DNA of 64,000 nucleotides from an uncultured Caldilineaceae bacterium (GTDB taxonomy: Bacteria; Chloroflexota; Anaerolineae; Caldilineales; Caldilineaceae). Location: positions 1-64,000 of the forward strand of contig CATOTS010000035.1 of the NCBI GenBank assembly GCA_951813625.1. Direction: 5' to 3'. The position numbers were made by a program, and so were the translations under genes. A model generated the notes under the pieces. It had not been told where the DNA came from. It saw nothing but the letters and a program-made list of their open reading frames with translations, and did not search any database. Shown piece by piece: positions 55,010-62,692 of the stretch; position 1 is the stretch's first letter; each line of letters begins with the position of its first letter.

Positions 55010-55283
55010 CTTTTTCTTTCAGCCACTCAAGTTCCATCTTGAGCCGCCCAATCTGTTCGTAGAGTTCTGCTTCCTGAGCCTCCTGCTCCCGTTGCTTGCG
55101 CTCGCCATTGCCGGCGAAGACGCTGGGCCCGTCTTCCAGCAGTTGCCGTTTCCAGGCCCGTATCATGTTGGGATGAATCTCGTGCTCACTCGATAGCTGG
55201 CTAATCGTCTTGCTGCCTTCCAGCGCTTCCAGCGCAATCCGAAACTTGAAGGCCGCCGTGTGTCGCCGCCGTTTCTTGACCAT
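54990..55283 (-). CDS. IS3 transposase OrfA (copy G), intact
   Basis: 97 residues, the only undamaged OrfA in the window: MVKKRRRHTAAFKFRIALEA, the HTH around ISQLSSEHEIHPNMIRAWKR, and the leucine-zipper tail EQIGRLKMELEWLKEKVARF and GS. It overlaps the start of the OrfB frame, as usual in IS3 elements, where a -1 frameshift makes the fusion transposase. It may still bind the ends of related copies. Confidence 0.85.
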   Translation of the reverse strand: MVKKRRRHTAAFKFRIALEALEGSKTISQLSSEHEIHPNMIRAWKRQLLEDGPSVFAGNGERKQREQEAQEAELYEQIGRLKMELEWLKEKVARFGS

Positions 55284-55362
55284 CGTGCTGCCCCTCTACA
55301 GGCTGGGTGAATTGCTCCATTATACACCTTAGCTTGTGGTCCAGTTTTTGGGGCCCACTTCA

Positions 55363-55606
55363 CTCTTCGATTAGCGCCTTAACTCGCGATCCAGCTTTGG
55401 GGCCCACGCCACTTGTCGAATCAAGGAGACGATTCGATAGTGACATTGACATAGCCGATTAGTTGTGGCACTTTGGCAATTCGGTTGTTTCTTTTCGTTG
55501 AGCGACGACTTCAGAAGCCATCTTGCACAGTTGTATCGAATCGTCGATAAGCACTCCGAGCCGGCGTAGCGTTGCGGGCAGGAAGTGAGAGAACTTCGTC
55601 AGGGCT
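55363..55606. other. Gap holding a second decayed IS3 left end
   Basis: At 55,372-55,412 a sequence related to the IS3 left end recurs (TTAACTCGCGATCCAGCTTT, then GGGGCCCACGCC), directly next to the end of copy G and in the same orientation. The rest up to the next gene contains GAATCAAGGAGACGATTCG and no recognised gene. Confidence 0.5.
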
Positions 55607-56503
55607 ATGATGAATGTGGAGGCTTCGTGGCGCGATTCCCACTCCCACAGGTTCATCACGACTTTCAAAGTTTTGCCGCGTTGGCGCGCCTCTACACATA
55701 AACCTAAAGACTGCTTTCTTGAGAGAATCGAGATTGACATGTCGTCAGCTACTTGGTTTGAAGCCGACATGTGTGCCGCGTTGGGCGCGATTCTCTACAG
55801 TTTGGGACAGGACCTGAACACCGTCGAATTGACGAACATCGCGCCCAAGGTCCGGGATGTTTTATCAAGAAATGGCTTTCTCAGTCACTATGGGCGTGCG
55901 AAGATCCCCGATCGTTGGGGGTCGACGATTTCCTATCAGCGTTTTGACGATAGAGACGACCATTTCTTCGCTCGTTATATAGAGAGTCAGTTTATACACC
56001 GTTCCGAGATGCCTGAAATGTCGTCGGGCCTATTGAAGAAATTCCGTGAGAGCATCTTTGAGATTTTCAGCAATGCTGTGTGGCATTCGCGCACTCAGTT
56101 GGGGATATTCAGTTGCGGACAGTTGTTTCCCACGAAGGGTTTACTGAACTTCACCGTAGCGGATCTGGGCGTCGGAATGCGGCAGAACGTACAGGACTAT
56201 GCAGGGTTTGATCTTGCGGCGGAGGACGCCATTGTCTGGGCCACGGAGGAGAACAACACGACCAGGCGCGGCCCGATTCCGGGAGGGTTGGGACTGAAGT
56301 TGCTGCGCGAATTCATTGATTTGAACGGTGGATGCCTTCAAATTGTCTCGGATGCGGGCTTCTGGCAGACTACGAATGAAGGAGTTTCGACCGCACGATT
56401 GGGGCACCCGTTTCCTGGCACGGTGGTGTACATAGGCATCGATACGGCAGATCTGAACTCCTACAGTCTGACTACGGAATTGGACGCCAACGAGATCTTC
56501 TGA
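55607..56503 (+). CDS. STAS-like domain plus GHKL/HATPase ATP-binding protein
   Basis: 298 residues. The N-terminal domain (about 35-90; FLERIEIDMSSATWFEADMC, then TVELTNIAPKVRDVLSRNGF) has the strand-helix pattern of STAS-like folds. The C-terminal domain is a GHKL ATPase like SpoIIAB or histidine-kinase catalytic domains: N box FRESIFEIFSNAVWHS (Glu148, Glu152, Asn156, His160), G1 box VADLGVGM (185-192) and G2 box GGLGLKLL (226-233). There is no sensor, transmembrane segment or phospho-acceptor domain, so it looks like a partner-switch kinase or ATP-gated switch. Ten bp separate it from the DUF4325 gene, with which it should form an operon. The start is uncertain; ATGs at 55,607 and 55,610 are possible and no strong ribosome site is seen. 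Confidence 0.8.
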   Translation: MMNVEASWRDSHSHRFITTFKVLPRWRASTHKPKDCFLERIEIDMSSATWFEADMCAALGAILYSLGQDLNTVELTNIAPKVRDVLSRNGFLSHYGRAKIPDRWGSTISYQRFDDRDDHFFARYIESQFIHRSEMPEMSSGLLKKFRESIFEIFSNAVWHSRTQLGIFSCGQLFPTKGLLNFTVADLGVGMRQNVQDYAGFDLAAEDAIVWATEENNTTRRGPIPGGLGLKLLREFIDLNGGCLQIVSDAGFWQTTNEGVSTARLGHPFPGTVVYIGIDTADLNSYSLTTELDANEIF

Positions 56504-56513
56504 GGGGACCTTC

Positions 56514-56879
56514 GTGAAAAGAGAGATGAAGATATCGGTCTATGAGGTAGTGGGCAGTCCTCTCTGTGTTGCCTCAGGCGACGGACAGAAGGTGCATAAT
56601 CGCCTTGCCGCCGTGATTGGCGCGGGTCACCGCGCCATACTCTCGTTTCACAACGTCTCAACCTTGACCTCAGCTTTTTTGAACGCCGCGATCGGCCAAT
56701 TGTATGGGCCTTTCAGCGAGGAAAAGATCCGTTGTCTTTTGAAGGTTGAGGAGATAGCGCCGGAAGACGCGGCGCTGTTGAAACGCGTTGTAGAGACGGC
56801 CAAGCTGTATTTCAAAGATCCTCAGAGGTTCGAGCAGGTAGTTCGAGAGACGCTGGAGGACGAGCAGGATGGCGCATAG
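56514..56879 (+). CDS. DUF4325 STAS-like protein
   Basis: 121 residues from GTG at 56,514 (GAGGGG six bases upstream); an ATG four codons in is the alternative. The core AILSFHNVSTLTSAFLNAAI, then GQLYGPFSEEKIRCLLKVEE, matches the DUF4325 pattern of a short strand, Ser/Thr-rich turn and Phe-Leu-Asn helix. DUF4325 proteins are usually encoded next to GHKL ATPases. By analogy with SpoIIAA and RsbV they may be the partner whose binding is switched, but a phosphorylatable Ser has not been proven for the family. The gene ends 11 bp inside the PIN gene, so the two are translationally coupled. Confidence 0.8.
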   Translation: MKREMKISVYEVVGSPLCVASGDGQKVHNRLAAVIGAGHRAILSFHNVSTLTSAFLNAAIGQLYGPFSEEKIRCLLKVEEIAPEDAALLKRVVETAKLYFKDPQRFEQVVRETLEDEQDGA

Positions 56880-57405
56880 CGCGGCCCAGGAGGTAAGTCG
56901 TTACACTTTCAGCGCCAAAGACGAACTGTTTCTGGATGCCAATATCTGGTTGTTTCTATACGGTCCACAACAGCCCCGTCCTCGAAGCTACATTAAGACA
57001 TACTCAAACGCGTATAAACGAATTCTGAGCGCCAAGAGCAGGATATACGTTGACGTTCTCATCGTTTCAGAATTTATCAACCGCTATGCCAGGCTGCAGC
57101 AGAATCTTGTCGCGCCCGGAGGGAGTTTCAAGCAGTTCCGCAACAGCTCCTTTTTCAAGTCAGTGGCGCAGGATATTGCCTCCAACGTCAATCGCATTTT
57201 GAGGAATTCTTCACGAATCGAAAGCGGTTTTGCAACATTGAACATGTCAGATTTTCTCAACGATTTTGCCGCTGGCGCTTCTGACTTCAATGACCAGGTC
57301 ATTGCGGAGCTGTGCAAGAATAATGGGCTGACCCTGGTCACGCATGATAGTGATTTCAACGCTCCGGGCATATCCGTTCTGACCGCGAATCGAAATCTGC
57401 TGTAG
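56869..57405 (+). CDS. PIN-domain nuclease
   Basis: 178 residues. PIN acidic residues are all present: Asp23 in LFLDANIWLFL, Glu68 in DVLIVSEFINR, Asp142 in GASDFNDQVIAELC and Asp160/Asp162 in LVTHDSDFNAPG. PIN proteins are magnesium-dependent RNases, often toxins. Here there is no VapB-type antitoxin. Instead the gene overlaps the DUF4325 gene by 11 bp and is third in an operon with the STAS-HATPase gene, which suggests that the two upstream proteins gate the nuclease. It is slightly longer than VapC toxins (about 130-150) because of an insertion at about residues 80-125 (FKQFRNSSFFKSVAQDIASN). Confidence 0.85.
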   Translation: MAHSAAQEVSRYTFSAKDELFLDANIWLFLYGPQQPRPRSYIKTYSNAYKRILSAKSRIYVDVLIVSEFINRYARLQQNLVAPGGSFKQFRNSSFFKSVAQDIASNVNRILRNSSRIESGFATLNMSDFLNDFAAGASDFNDQVIAELCKNNGLTLVTHDSDFNAPGISVLTANRNLL

Positions 57406-57486
57406 TAAGCGGTTGTTTTGCCCCTCTGATTTCCCCGTACGCGATTTTCGAACCGCCGGACAGTCTGGCAGAGATGCGGAATTGTA

Positions 57487-57622
57487 TGGTTGGCCCCAAT
57501 CGTTAGACCACGAAATGGGAAAAATAAGGGGCATTTAGGCGTATGCGGCCGGCTCTGAGCAGAGCACGAAGTGCTCTTCTGAAGCGGGCCCCTTAATCTG
57601 GACCACGAGTTTGGAAGAAGCA
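57487..57622. mobile_element. Two abutting IS3 end scraps
   Basis: 57,487-57,580 is an IS3 right end in minus orientation (TGGTTGGCCCCAATCGTTAG and the last OrfB codons to GCACGAAGTGCTCTTC). It joins directly at 57,581 to an IS3 left end in plus orientation (TGAAGCGGGCCCCTTAATCT, GGACCACGAG). The second end is not inverted as it would be in a single small element, so these are remnants of two copies joined by deletion. Confidence 0.65.
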
Positions 57623-57954
57623 AGGGACCAGTTGACTGCCCCATACGATACTTGATGTTGTAGTTGATGATGAAATCAAAATCCTCGTCGGCTAGTCGGT
57701 ACTCTCCGGAATCAGTTCTTGTAGTTTGGGCTTAGTACAGCTCGAAATCCTCCATTACGTTGTCGAATGCGGGGGTAGACATGGCGTCGGTCCGGTCAGT
57801 CATGTGTCGGTAGTTCGCCAGGCTATTGGCGTGTGCGCGAAGGTATGGCGTGTAGGGACAGGCAGAGCAGATACCGGTTCACGCGGCTTTGGCGTCGCCT
57901 ACGCGAAGTGGTAGATTGACGGCATCTCAGCCGCACACAAATCCAGAAATCACT
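57623..57954. other. Gap upstream of the restriction-modification gene
   Basis: About 330 bp. The minus strand has short open stretches (SGEYRLADEDFDFIINYNIK, and MSTPAFDNVMEDFELY with a stop) that look like pieces of a small lost gene, but the frame is broken. The restriction-modification promoter should lie here; no clear boxes were seen. Confidence 0.35.
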
Positions 57955-60900
57955 ATGCCCACAAAACCTCCAATTTACGTAGCGTTGCAGGAATTCGCCG
58001 AAGCCGTGACAGAGAAATTGTCGCAAGTCACACTTGGCGAACCGGAGGAGCAGTTACGCACTCCTTTTGAAAATTTCATCGACGCTGCTGCCGACGCGCT
58101 GGATTGGAATGTCGTTTGTACCGGCGAAACGCCCCTGCCGGATCGTTTGGGTCGTCCGGACTTCGCCGTCCATCTCAATGGGCTACTCGCGGGCTACGTG
58201 GAACTGAAGCCCACCGGCACGGGGGCGACCGCCTCTCGCTTTACCGGACACAACCGAGAGCAGTTCAAGCGATTTTCAGCCATTCCCAATCTCCTTTACA
58301 CCGACGGCAACAGCTGGGCTCTCTACCGCGACGGGGAGATAGTCGGAAAGGTCGTTCAATTTTGTGGCGATGTCTCAGCCGACGGCACGAAGGCGGTCTC
58401 GCCGGAAGACGCGCACGCGCTCGAAAGCTTACTGCGTGACTTCCTCATGTGGCAGCCTTTCATCCCCAGGGACGGCAAGGGTCGCATTGACCTCCGCCGT
58501 TTAGCCGAAATGCTCGCTCCGTTGTGCCGCATGTTGCGCGACGATGTGACCGACGCGCTAGAGCGACCGGACTCGCCCCTTGTGCAACTGGCTATAGACT
58601 GGCGCCACCTCCTCTTTCCCGACGCATCCAACGAACAGTTCGCCGATGCCTACGCCCAGACCGTCCTTTTCGCGCTGCTGCTGGGCCGTAGCGAGGGGGC
58701 TGACCCGCTCACGCTCAGTAGCGCCGAGAAGGCGCTGGCGGTGGAGCACAACCTGTTGTCACGTGCGCTGCAAGTTCTTACCGACCCCAATGCCCGCGAT
58801 GAAATCGCCTCCTCGCTTGATCTCTTGCTGAGGGTTGTTGCCGTCGTGCCAGTTGGCACACTTACCAGTTCGGAGGACCCATGGCTCTACTTTTACGAGG
58901 ACTTTCTCGCCGTTTACGATCCTAATCTGCGCAAAAACGCCGGCGCTTACTATACGCCGGTCGAAGTCGTACGCGCCCAAGTGAGACTGGTCGACAATCT
59001 ACTCGTCGAGCGCCTCGGCAAGCCGCTGGGTTTCGCTGATCCCGGTGTCGTCACGCTCGACCCCGCTGTCGGGACCGGCACCTACCTTCTCGGCGTCATT
59101 GAACACGCGCTCGGCCGCGTCGAGGTGGAGCAGGGTGCTGGCGCGGTTCCCGGGCAGGCAACCGCACTTGCCGCGAATTTGTATGGCTTTGAACTGATGG
59201 TCGGACCCTATGCCGTCAGCGAATTGCGCGTCAGTCGCGCGCTGCGCGATCGCGATGCACAGTTGCCCCCGGAAGGAATGCACGTCTTCCTGACAGATAC
59301 GCTGGAGAGCCCAAACGCCGAACCACTGCAGCCACCGTTCATCTTGCAACCGATCGCCGAGCAGCATGCCCGCGCCCTGGAAGTTAAGAGCAAAGTGCCC
59401 GTTATCGTTTGTCTGGGTAATCCGCCCTACGACCGACACGAGGCCGCAACCGACGAGAACACCGCACGCACCGGTGGTTGGGTGCGCCACGGCGAAGGTT
59501 CGCAACGTCCGATCCTGCGGGACTTTCTTGATCCGGCCACCAGCGCCGGGCATGGCGTCCATCTCAAAAATCTTTACAATTTGTACGTCTATTTCTGGCG
59601 CTGGGCCTTGTGGAAAGTCTTTGAGCAAGGTGATGTGTCTGGCCCGGGCATAGTCAGCTTTATCAGCGCATCGAGTTACCTGCACGGCCACGCCTTTTGC
59701 GGAATGCGCGAGCGAATGCGTCGGCAGTGCGACGAAATCTGGATCCTTGACCTTGGTGGAGAAGGGCATGGAAGTCATAAGGACGACAACGTATTTGCCA
59801 TCCAAACGCCCGTGGCTATTGCCGTCGCTTTCCGATCGGGAGAGGTGAGAGCAAACACGCCCGCTCGCGTTTTCTACGCTCGCGTCGAAGGCTCTCGTGA
59901 AGATAAGCTAGCCAAGCTTGATAGTATCAATAGTATTACTGGATTTGCGGCTGTCGAATGGGGCGAATGCCCTGATGAATGGCTCTCTCCGTTCCGCCCG
60001 GCTGGCGAAGGACATTACTTTGTTTGGCCTTTGCTGACCGAGTTGATGCCCTGGCAGCACTCAGGCGTGCAACTGAAAAGGACATGGCCGATAGCGCCAG
60101 ACATAGATATGCTGGAGCGTCGTTGGCGCGCGCTCTTACATGCTGAGGACCGAGCAATAGCATTTAGGCAGACGAGTGATCGCGAGGTTCATAAGTCTTA
60201 TGATGTTCCTTTGACAGATAACAACGACCCAACTCCTATTGCCAAACTACAAAACAACGCACAAATACCTGAAGTGCAAAGATATGCTTACCGTTCATTT
60301 GACCGTCACCACATTATCGCAGATGGTCGTCAGATATCCCGTCCACGCCCTGATCTATGGCGTGCCCACAGCGACAGCCAAGTTTATCTGTCTAGCTCGT
60401 TTGGTCAACCTCTTGAGTCCGGCCCCGCGTTGACTTCCTCAGCGTTTATTCCTGATCTTCACTATTTTCTGGGCCGAGGGGGCAAGGAAATTCTACCTCT
60501 TTACCGCAGGGCCGACGCGTCGCAAGCCAACATCTTGCCTGGGTTGCTCGAATCGCTTAATAAAATTTTCAAGTGCTCGGTCATGCCACAAGATTTTTTG
60601 GCATATGTTTACGGCATGTTGGCCCATTCGGCCTTCACAGACCACTTTGCCAAGGAACTGCAGTCCCGCGAACTGCGCGTGCCCATCACCCTTGATGGCG
60701 GGCTGTTCGAGCGCGTACGGGCTGTCGGCGCCCACCTGCTCTGGCTGCACACCTACGGGGAACGGTTCGTGCCTGAAGACAAGCCGCGCGGCCATGTACC
60801 GAACGGTCAAGCCAGATGTATCGTCGCCGTTCCCGGCGACCCCGACGGCTACCCAGAAACATTCGCTTACAACTACAAAGCCAGAACGCTTTACGTCGGC

Positions 60901-61239
60901 GGGGGCGAGTTCGCGCCGGTCGAACCCGAACTGTACTCCTTCGAAGTGTCAGGCTTCAAGGTTGTCGAATCCTGGCTCAAATACCGTATGAAGAAAGGGG
61001 CGGGCAGGAGGTCCTCACCCCTCGACGATGTCCGCCCAACCTGCTGGACCGGCCAGTTCACCACCGAGCTACTCGAACTCCTTTGGGTCCTTGAAGCCAC
61101 ACTGGCCGCCTATCCTGAACAGGCACAGCTCCTCCAGGAAGTCATCGCCGGCGACTGCTTATACGCCGATGAATTGCCGGAAGTGCCCCCGGAGATGCGT
61201 AAGCCTCCGAAAGCAATCAAAAAGGGGTTGTTTGGGTGA
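57955..61239 (+). CDS. Single-chain restriction-modification enzyme (type IIG/ISP-like)
   Basis: 1,094 residues from the ATG at 57,955, which follows the last in-frame non-conserved stretch. The N-terminal nuclease domain has a PD-(D/E)xK pattern: Asp69 in GRPDFAVHLNGLLA, then Glu83 and Lys85 in GYVELKPTG. A helical coupler follows (about 160-340). The N6-adenine methyltransferase has motif I LDPAVGTGTYLLG (about 368) and motif IV GNPPYDRHE (489). The C-terminal part, with CIVAVPGDPDGYPETFAYNY and VVESWLKYRMKKG, resembles the target-recognition domain of type ISP enzymes. No helicase motifs were found, so it is shorter than classical ISP enzymes and closer to type IIG in layout. It would both methylate and cut DNA. 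It is followed by the zinc-ribbon gene on the same strand. Confidence 0.85.
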   Translation: MPTKPPIYVALQEFAEAVTEKLSQVTLGEPEEQLRTPFENFIDAAADALDWNVVCTGETPLPDRLGRPDFAVHLNGLLAGYVELKPTGTGATASRFTGHNREQFKRFSAIPNLLYTDGNSWALYRDGEIVGKVVQFCGDVSADGTKAVSPEDAHALESLLRDFLMWQPFIPRDGKGRIDLRRLAEMLAPLCRMLRDDVTDALERPDSPLVQLAIDWRHLLFPDASNEQFADAYAQTVLFALLLGRSEGADPLTLSSAEKALAVEHNLLSRALQVLTDPNARDEIASSLDLLLRVVAVVPVGTLTSSEDPWLYFYEDFLAVYDPNLRKNAGAYYTPVEVVRAQVRLVDNLLVERLGKPLGFADPGVVTLDPAVGTGTYLLGVIEHALGRVEVEQGAGAVPGQATALAANLYGFELMVGPYAVSELRVSRALRDRDAQLPPEGMHVFLTDTLESPNAEPLQPPFILQPIAEQHARALEVKSKVPVIVCLGNPPYDRHEAATDENTARTGGWVRHGEGSQRPILRDFLDPATSAGHGVHLKNLYNLYVYFWRWALWKVFEQGDVSGPGIVSFISASSYLHGHAFCGMRERMRRQCDEIWILDLGGEGHGSHKDDNVFAIQTPVAIAVAFRSGEVRANTPARVFYARVEGSREDKLAKLDSINSITGFAAVEWGECPDEWLSPFRPAGEGHYFVWPLLTELMPWQHSGVQLKRTWPIAPDIDMLERRWRALLHAEDRAIAFRQTSDREVHKSYDVPLTDNNDPTPIAKLQNNAQIPEVQRYAYRSFDRHHIIADGRQISRPRPDLWRAHSDSQVYLSSSFGQPLESGPALTSSAFIPDLHYFLGRGGKEILPLYRRADASQANILPGLLESLNKIFKCSVMPQDFLAYVYGMLAHSAFTDHFAKELQSRELRVPITLDGGLFERVRAVGAHLLWLHTYGERFVPEDKPRGHVPNGQARCIVAVPGDPDGYPETFAYNYKARTLYVGGGEFAPVEPELYSFEVSGFKVVESWLKYRMKKGAGRRSSPLDDVRPTCWTGQFTTELLELLWVLEATLAAYPEQAQLLQEVIAGDCLYADELPEVPPEMRKPPKAIKKGLFG

Positions 61240-61282
61240 TTTGTCCCTCGAGGTTCGGCATAGGTTGTGAGATGCTCCATTT

Positions 61283-61316
61283 CAGACGTTTGCTTGCGGC
61301 CTAGTCATTGGGGCCA
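61283..61316 (-). mobile_element. IS3 right-end scrap
   Basis: GGCCTAGTCATTGGGGCCAACCA, read inward from the right TGGTTGGCCCCAATGACTAG, is a diverged IS3 right end. It lies between the restriction-modification and zinc-ribbon genes. Confidence 0.5.
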
Positions 61317-61357
61317 ACCACAGTTCTAATTCACACCAACCAGAAGGACATCAAGCA

Positions 61358-62539
61358 GTGTCCCAAAAAAGACAGAGCAACGAAAGCCTCCACGAACAGG
61401 CGGTCTCAATCATAGTGAAGCACCTCAGGGAAAGCATCGGCGCGACGCTGGAAGCCGACGCGAGGTGCAACGAGTGCGGGGACACTCTTTCAATCGACTT
61501 GATGAAGGATGCAAGCAGCGTGGAGAGGAACAAGAGTGTCGGGCCGGTTCGACCGGACCTGTCGGTCTTTGACGCAAACAGTCGGCCAGTCCGGTTTGTC
61601 GAGATTGTGGACAGTCACAAACCGGAGTCGAACGTCCACGGATACGCGTTGGAAAACGAGATAGAGGTCTTTGAATTTCACCTGAACGCGGCAAGAGAGT
61701 TCGTCGGGCGAAGAAGGAACAGGGCGCTGGATGCTTCGCTCACGGTTAAGGCCAGGTTGAAAGAGTTGCAGGCAAAGCGACTCACAGTTGACGCCCATAC
61801 CTTGCTATGTCAGCGGCCTAAGTGCGAAGAATGCTCGTCTCCGCTTCCCCTAAGAACCATAGCCATAAACCTAACGGATTGCTGGAAGTGCCAACAGAAC
61901 GTTAAGGTCGCGGTTGGATACAAGGACCATTGCGACCTGGAGCAGGACTTCTTTACAGACGAAGAGTTGGAATTTGTAAAGGAGAACGGCGTGATCCTGG
62001 AACGTCGATTCAGCAGCACCATTAAGGCCAGATATCTCGCCAATGTCTGTCCGCAATGCGACCAAATTCAGGGGAATTGGTTTCTTTACCAAGATCCTTT
62101 GCACGACAGGTTTAACCTGCCTCAGACCAGGAGAGAGGCCTATGGCCCGTGCGATAAGTGTGCAACCAGAGTGTGTATGTCCCACGGCGAGTATTTCGAC
62201 TACACAGGAAACATGCAGTGCATTGAGTGCGTGAAAGAATCAGAGAAGACGATGTGTCCCAACGTTCCCGAGAGTGAGTGTTTTTATCCTGATCGGTGCC
62301 AAGAGAGGGGATGTTACTTCCAGAACCGGCAGTCTCTCAGCATTCAACAGGAATCTCCTTCGACCCAAGACCAAACAGAGCAATTGAGTCTACCACTTGA
62401 AACTCCCAGCAGCAGGTCGGAGAAAAAAGAAATGTCAGAGGAATGGAGAGAGTTCAACAGATGGATTTCCGAAAGAAGTAGTGATACGAATGACCATGAC
62501 CGGAGTGATTGTGGCCCCAAATCTGAATCGCTGGAATAA
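61358..62539 (+). CDS. Zinc-ribbon protein with possible PD-(D/E)xK-like core
   Basis: 393 residues from GTG at 61,358 (AGAAGGA upstream). The N-terminal part has VGPVRPDLSVFDANSRPVRF then VEIVDSHKPESNVHGYA: a D...E-x-V arrangement after RPDL that resembles nuclease-fold proteins such as CoiA, though the Lys is not obvious. Three or four CxxC pairs follow (CNEC near residue 37, CQRPKCEECSSPLP, CWKC, CPQC, CDKCATRVC, CIEC), so it binds several zinc ions. The tail (about 330-393) is low-complexity and ends SEEWREFNRWISERSSD. Not a named family to my knowledge. It stands between a restriction-modification gene and a PLD nuclease gene, and a scrap of a second copy lies at 49.8 kb. A role in defence or DNA handling is inferred from context. 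Confidence 0.65.
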   Translation: MSQKRQSNESLHEQAVSIIVKHLRESIGATLEADARCNECGDTLSIDLMKDASSVERNKSVGPVRPDLSVFDANSRPVRFVEIVDSHKPESNVHGYALENEIEVFEFHLNAAREFVGRRRNRALDASLTVKARLKELQAKRLTVDAHTLLCQRPKCEECSSPLPLRTIAINLTDCWKCQQNVKVAVGYKDHCDLEQDFFTDEELEFVKENGVILERRFSSTIKARYLANVCPQCDQIQGNWFLYQDPLHDRFNLPQTRREAYGPCDKCATRVCMSHGEYFDYTGNMQCIECVKESEKTMCPNVPESECFYPDRCQERGCYFQNRQSLSIQQESPSTQDQTEQLSLPLETPSSRSEKKEMSEEWREFNRWISERSSDTNDHDRSDCGPKSESLE

Positions 62540-62692
62540 GTGTCCCATGAAACGAATCACCAAGCGTGTTGAGAAGCAGTACGATGGCAAAGAAATATCT
62601 ATCACGACAATATACGTCGCGCGTCCGGCTGGCAAGGTGAACATCGCCAGCCCGCTCCGGCCAGCTGGGGCCAGAGCGTCTAATGGGCATAT

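Larger units (their letters stand above)
54512..55362 (-). mobile_element. IS3-family element copy G, internally deleted, both ends kept
   Basis: 851 bp in minus orientation. The right end is at the left (TGGTGAGCCCCAATCGTTAG) and the left end at the right (read inward TGAAGTGGGCCCCAAAAACT). OrfA is intact, and OrfB carries the same internal deletion as the copy at 53.0 kb. Flanks show no duplication of four or more bases. Confidence 0.8.

Noticed and set aside
57487..57622. A small IS3-derived MITE with inverted ends
   Set aside because: The two ends are in direct, not inverted, order, so it is a junction of two remnants.
57955..61239. PglX of a BREX system
   Set aside because: The N-terminal PD-(D/E)xK nuclease segment and the absence of any other BREX gene (BrxA, BrxB, BrxC, BrxL, PglZ) argue for a stand-alone restriction-modification enzyme.
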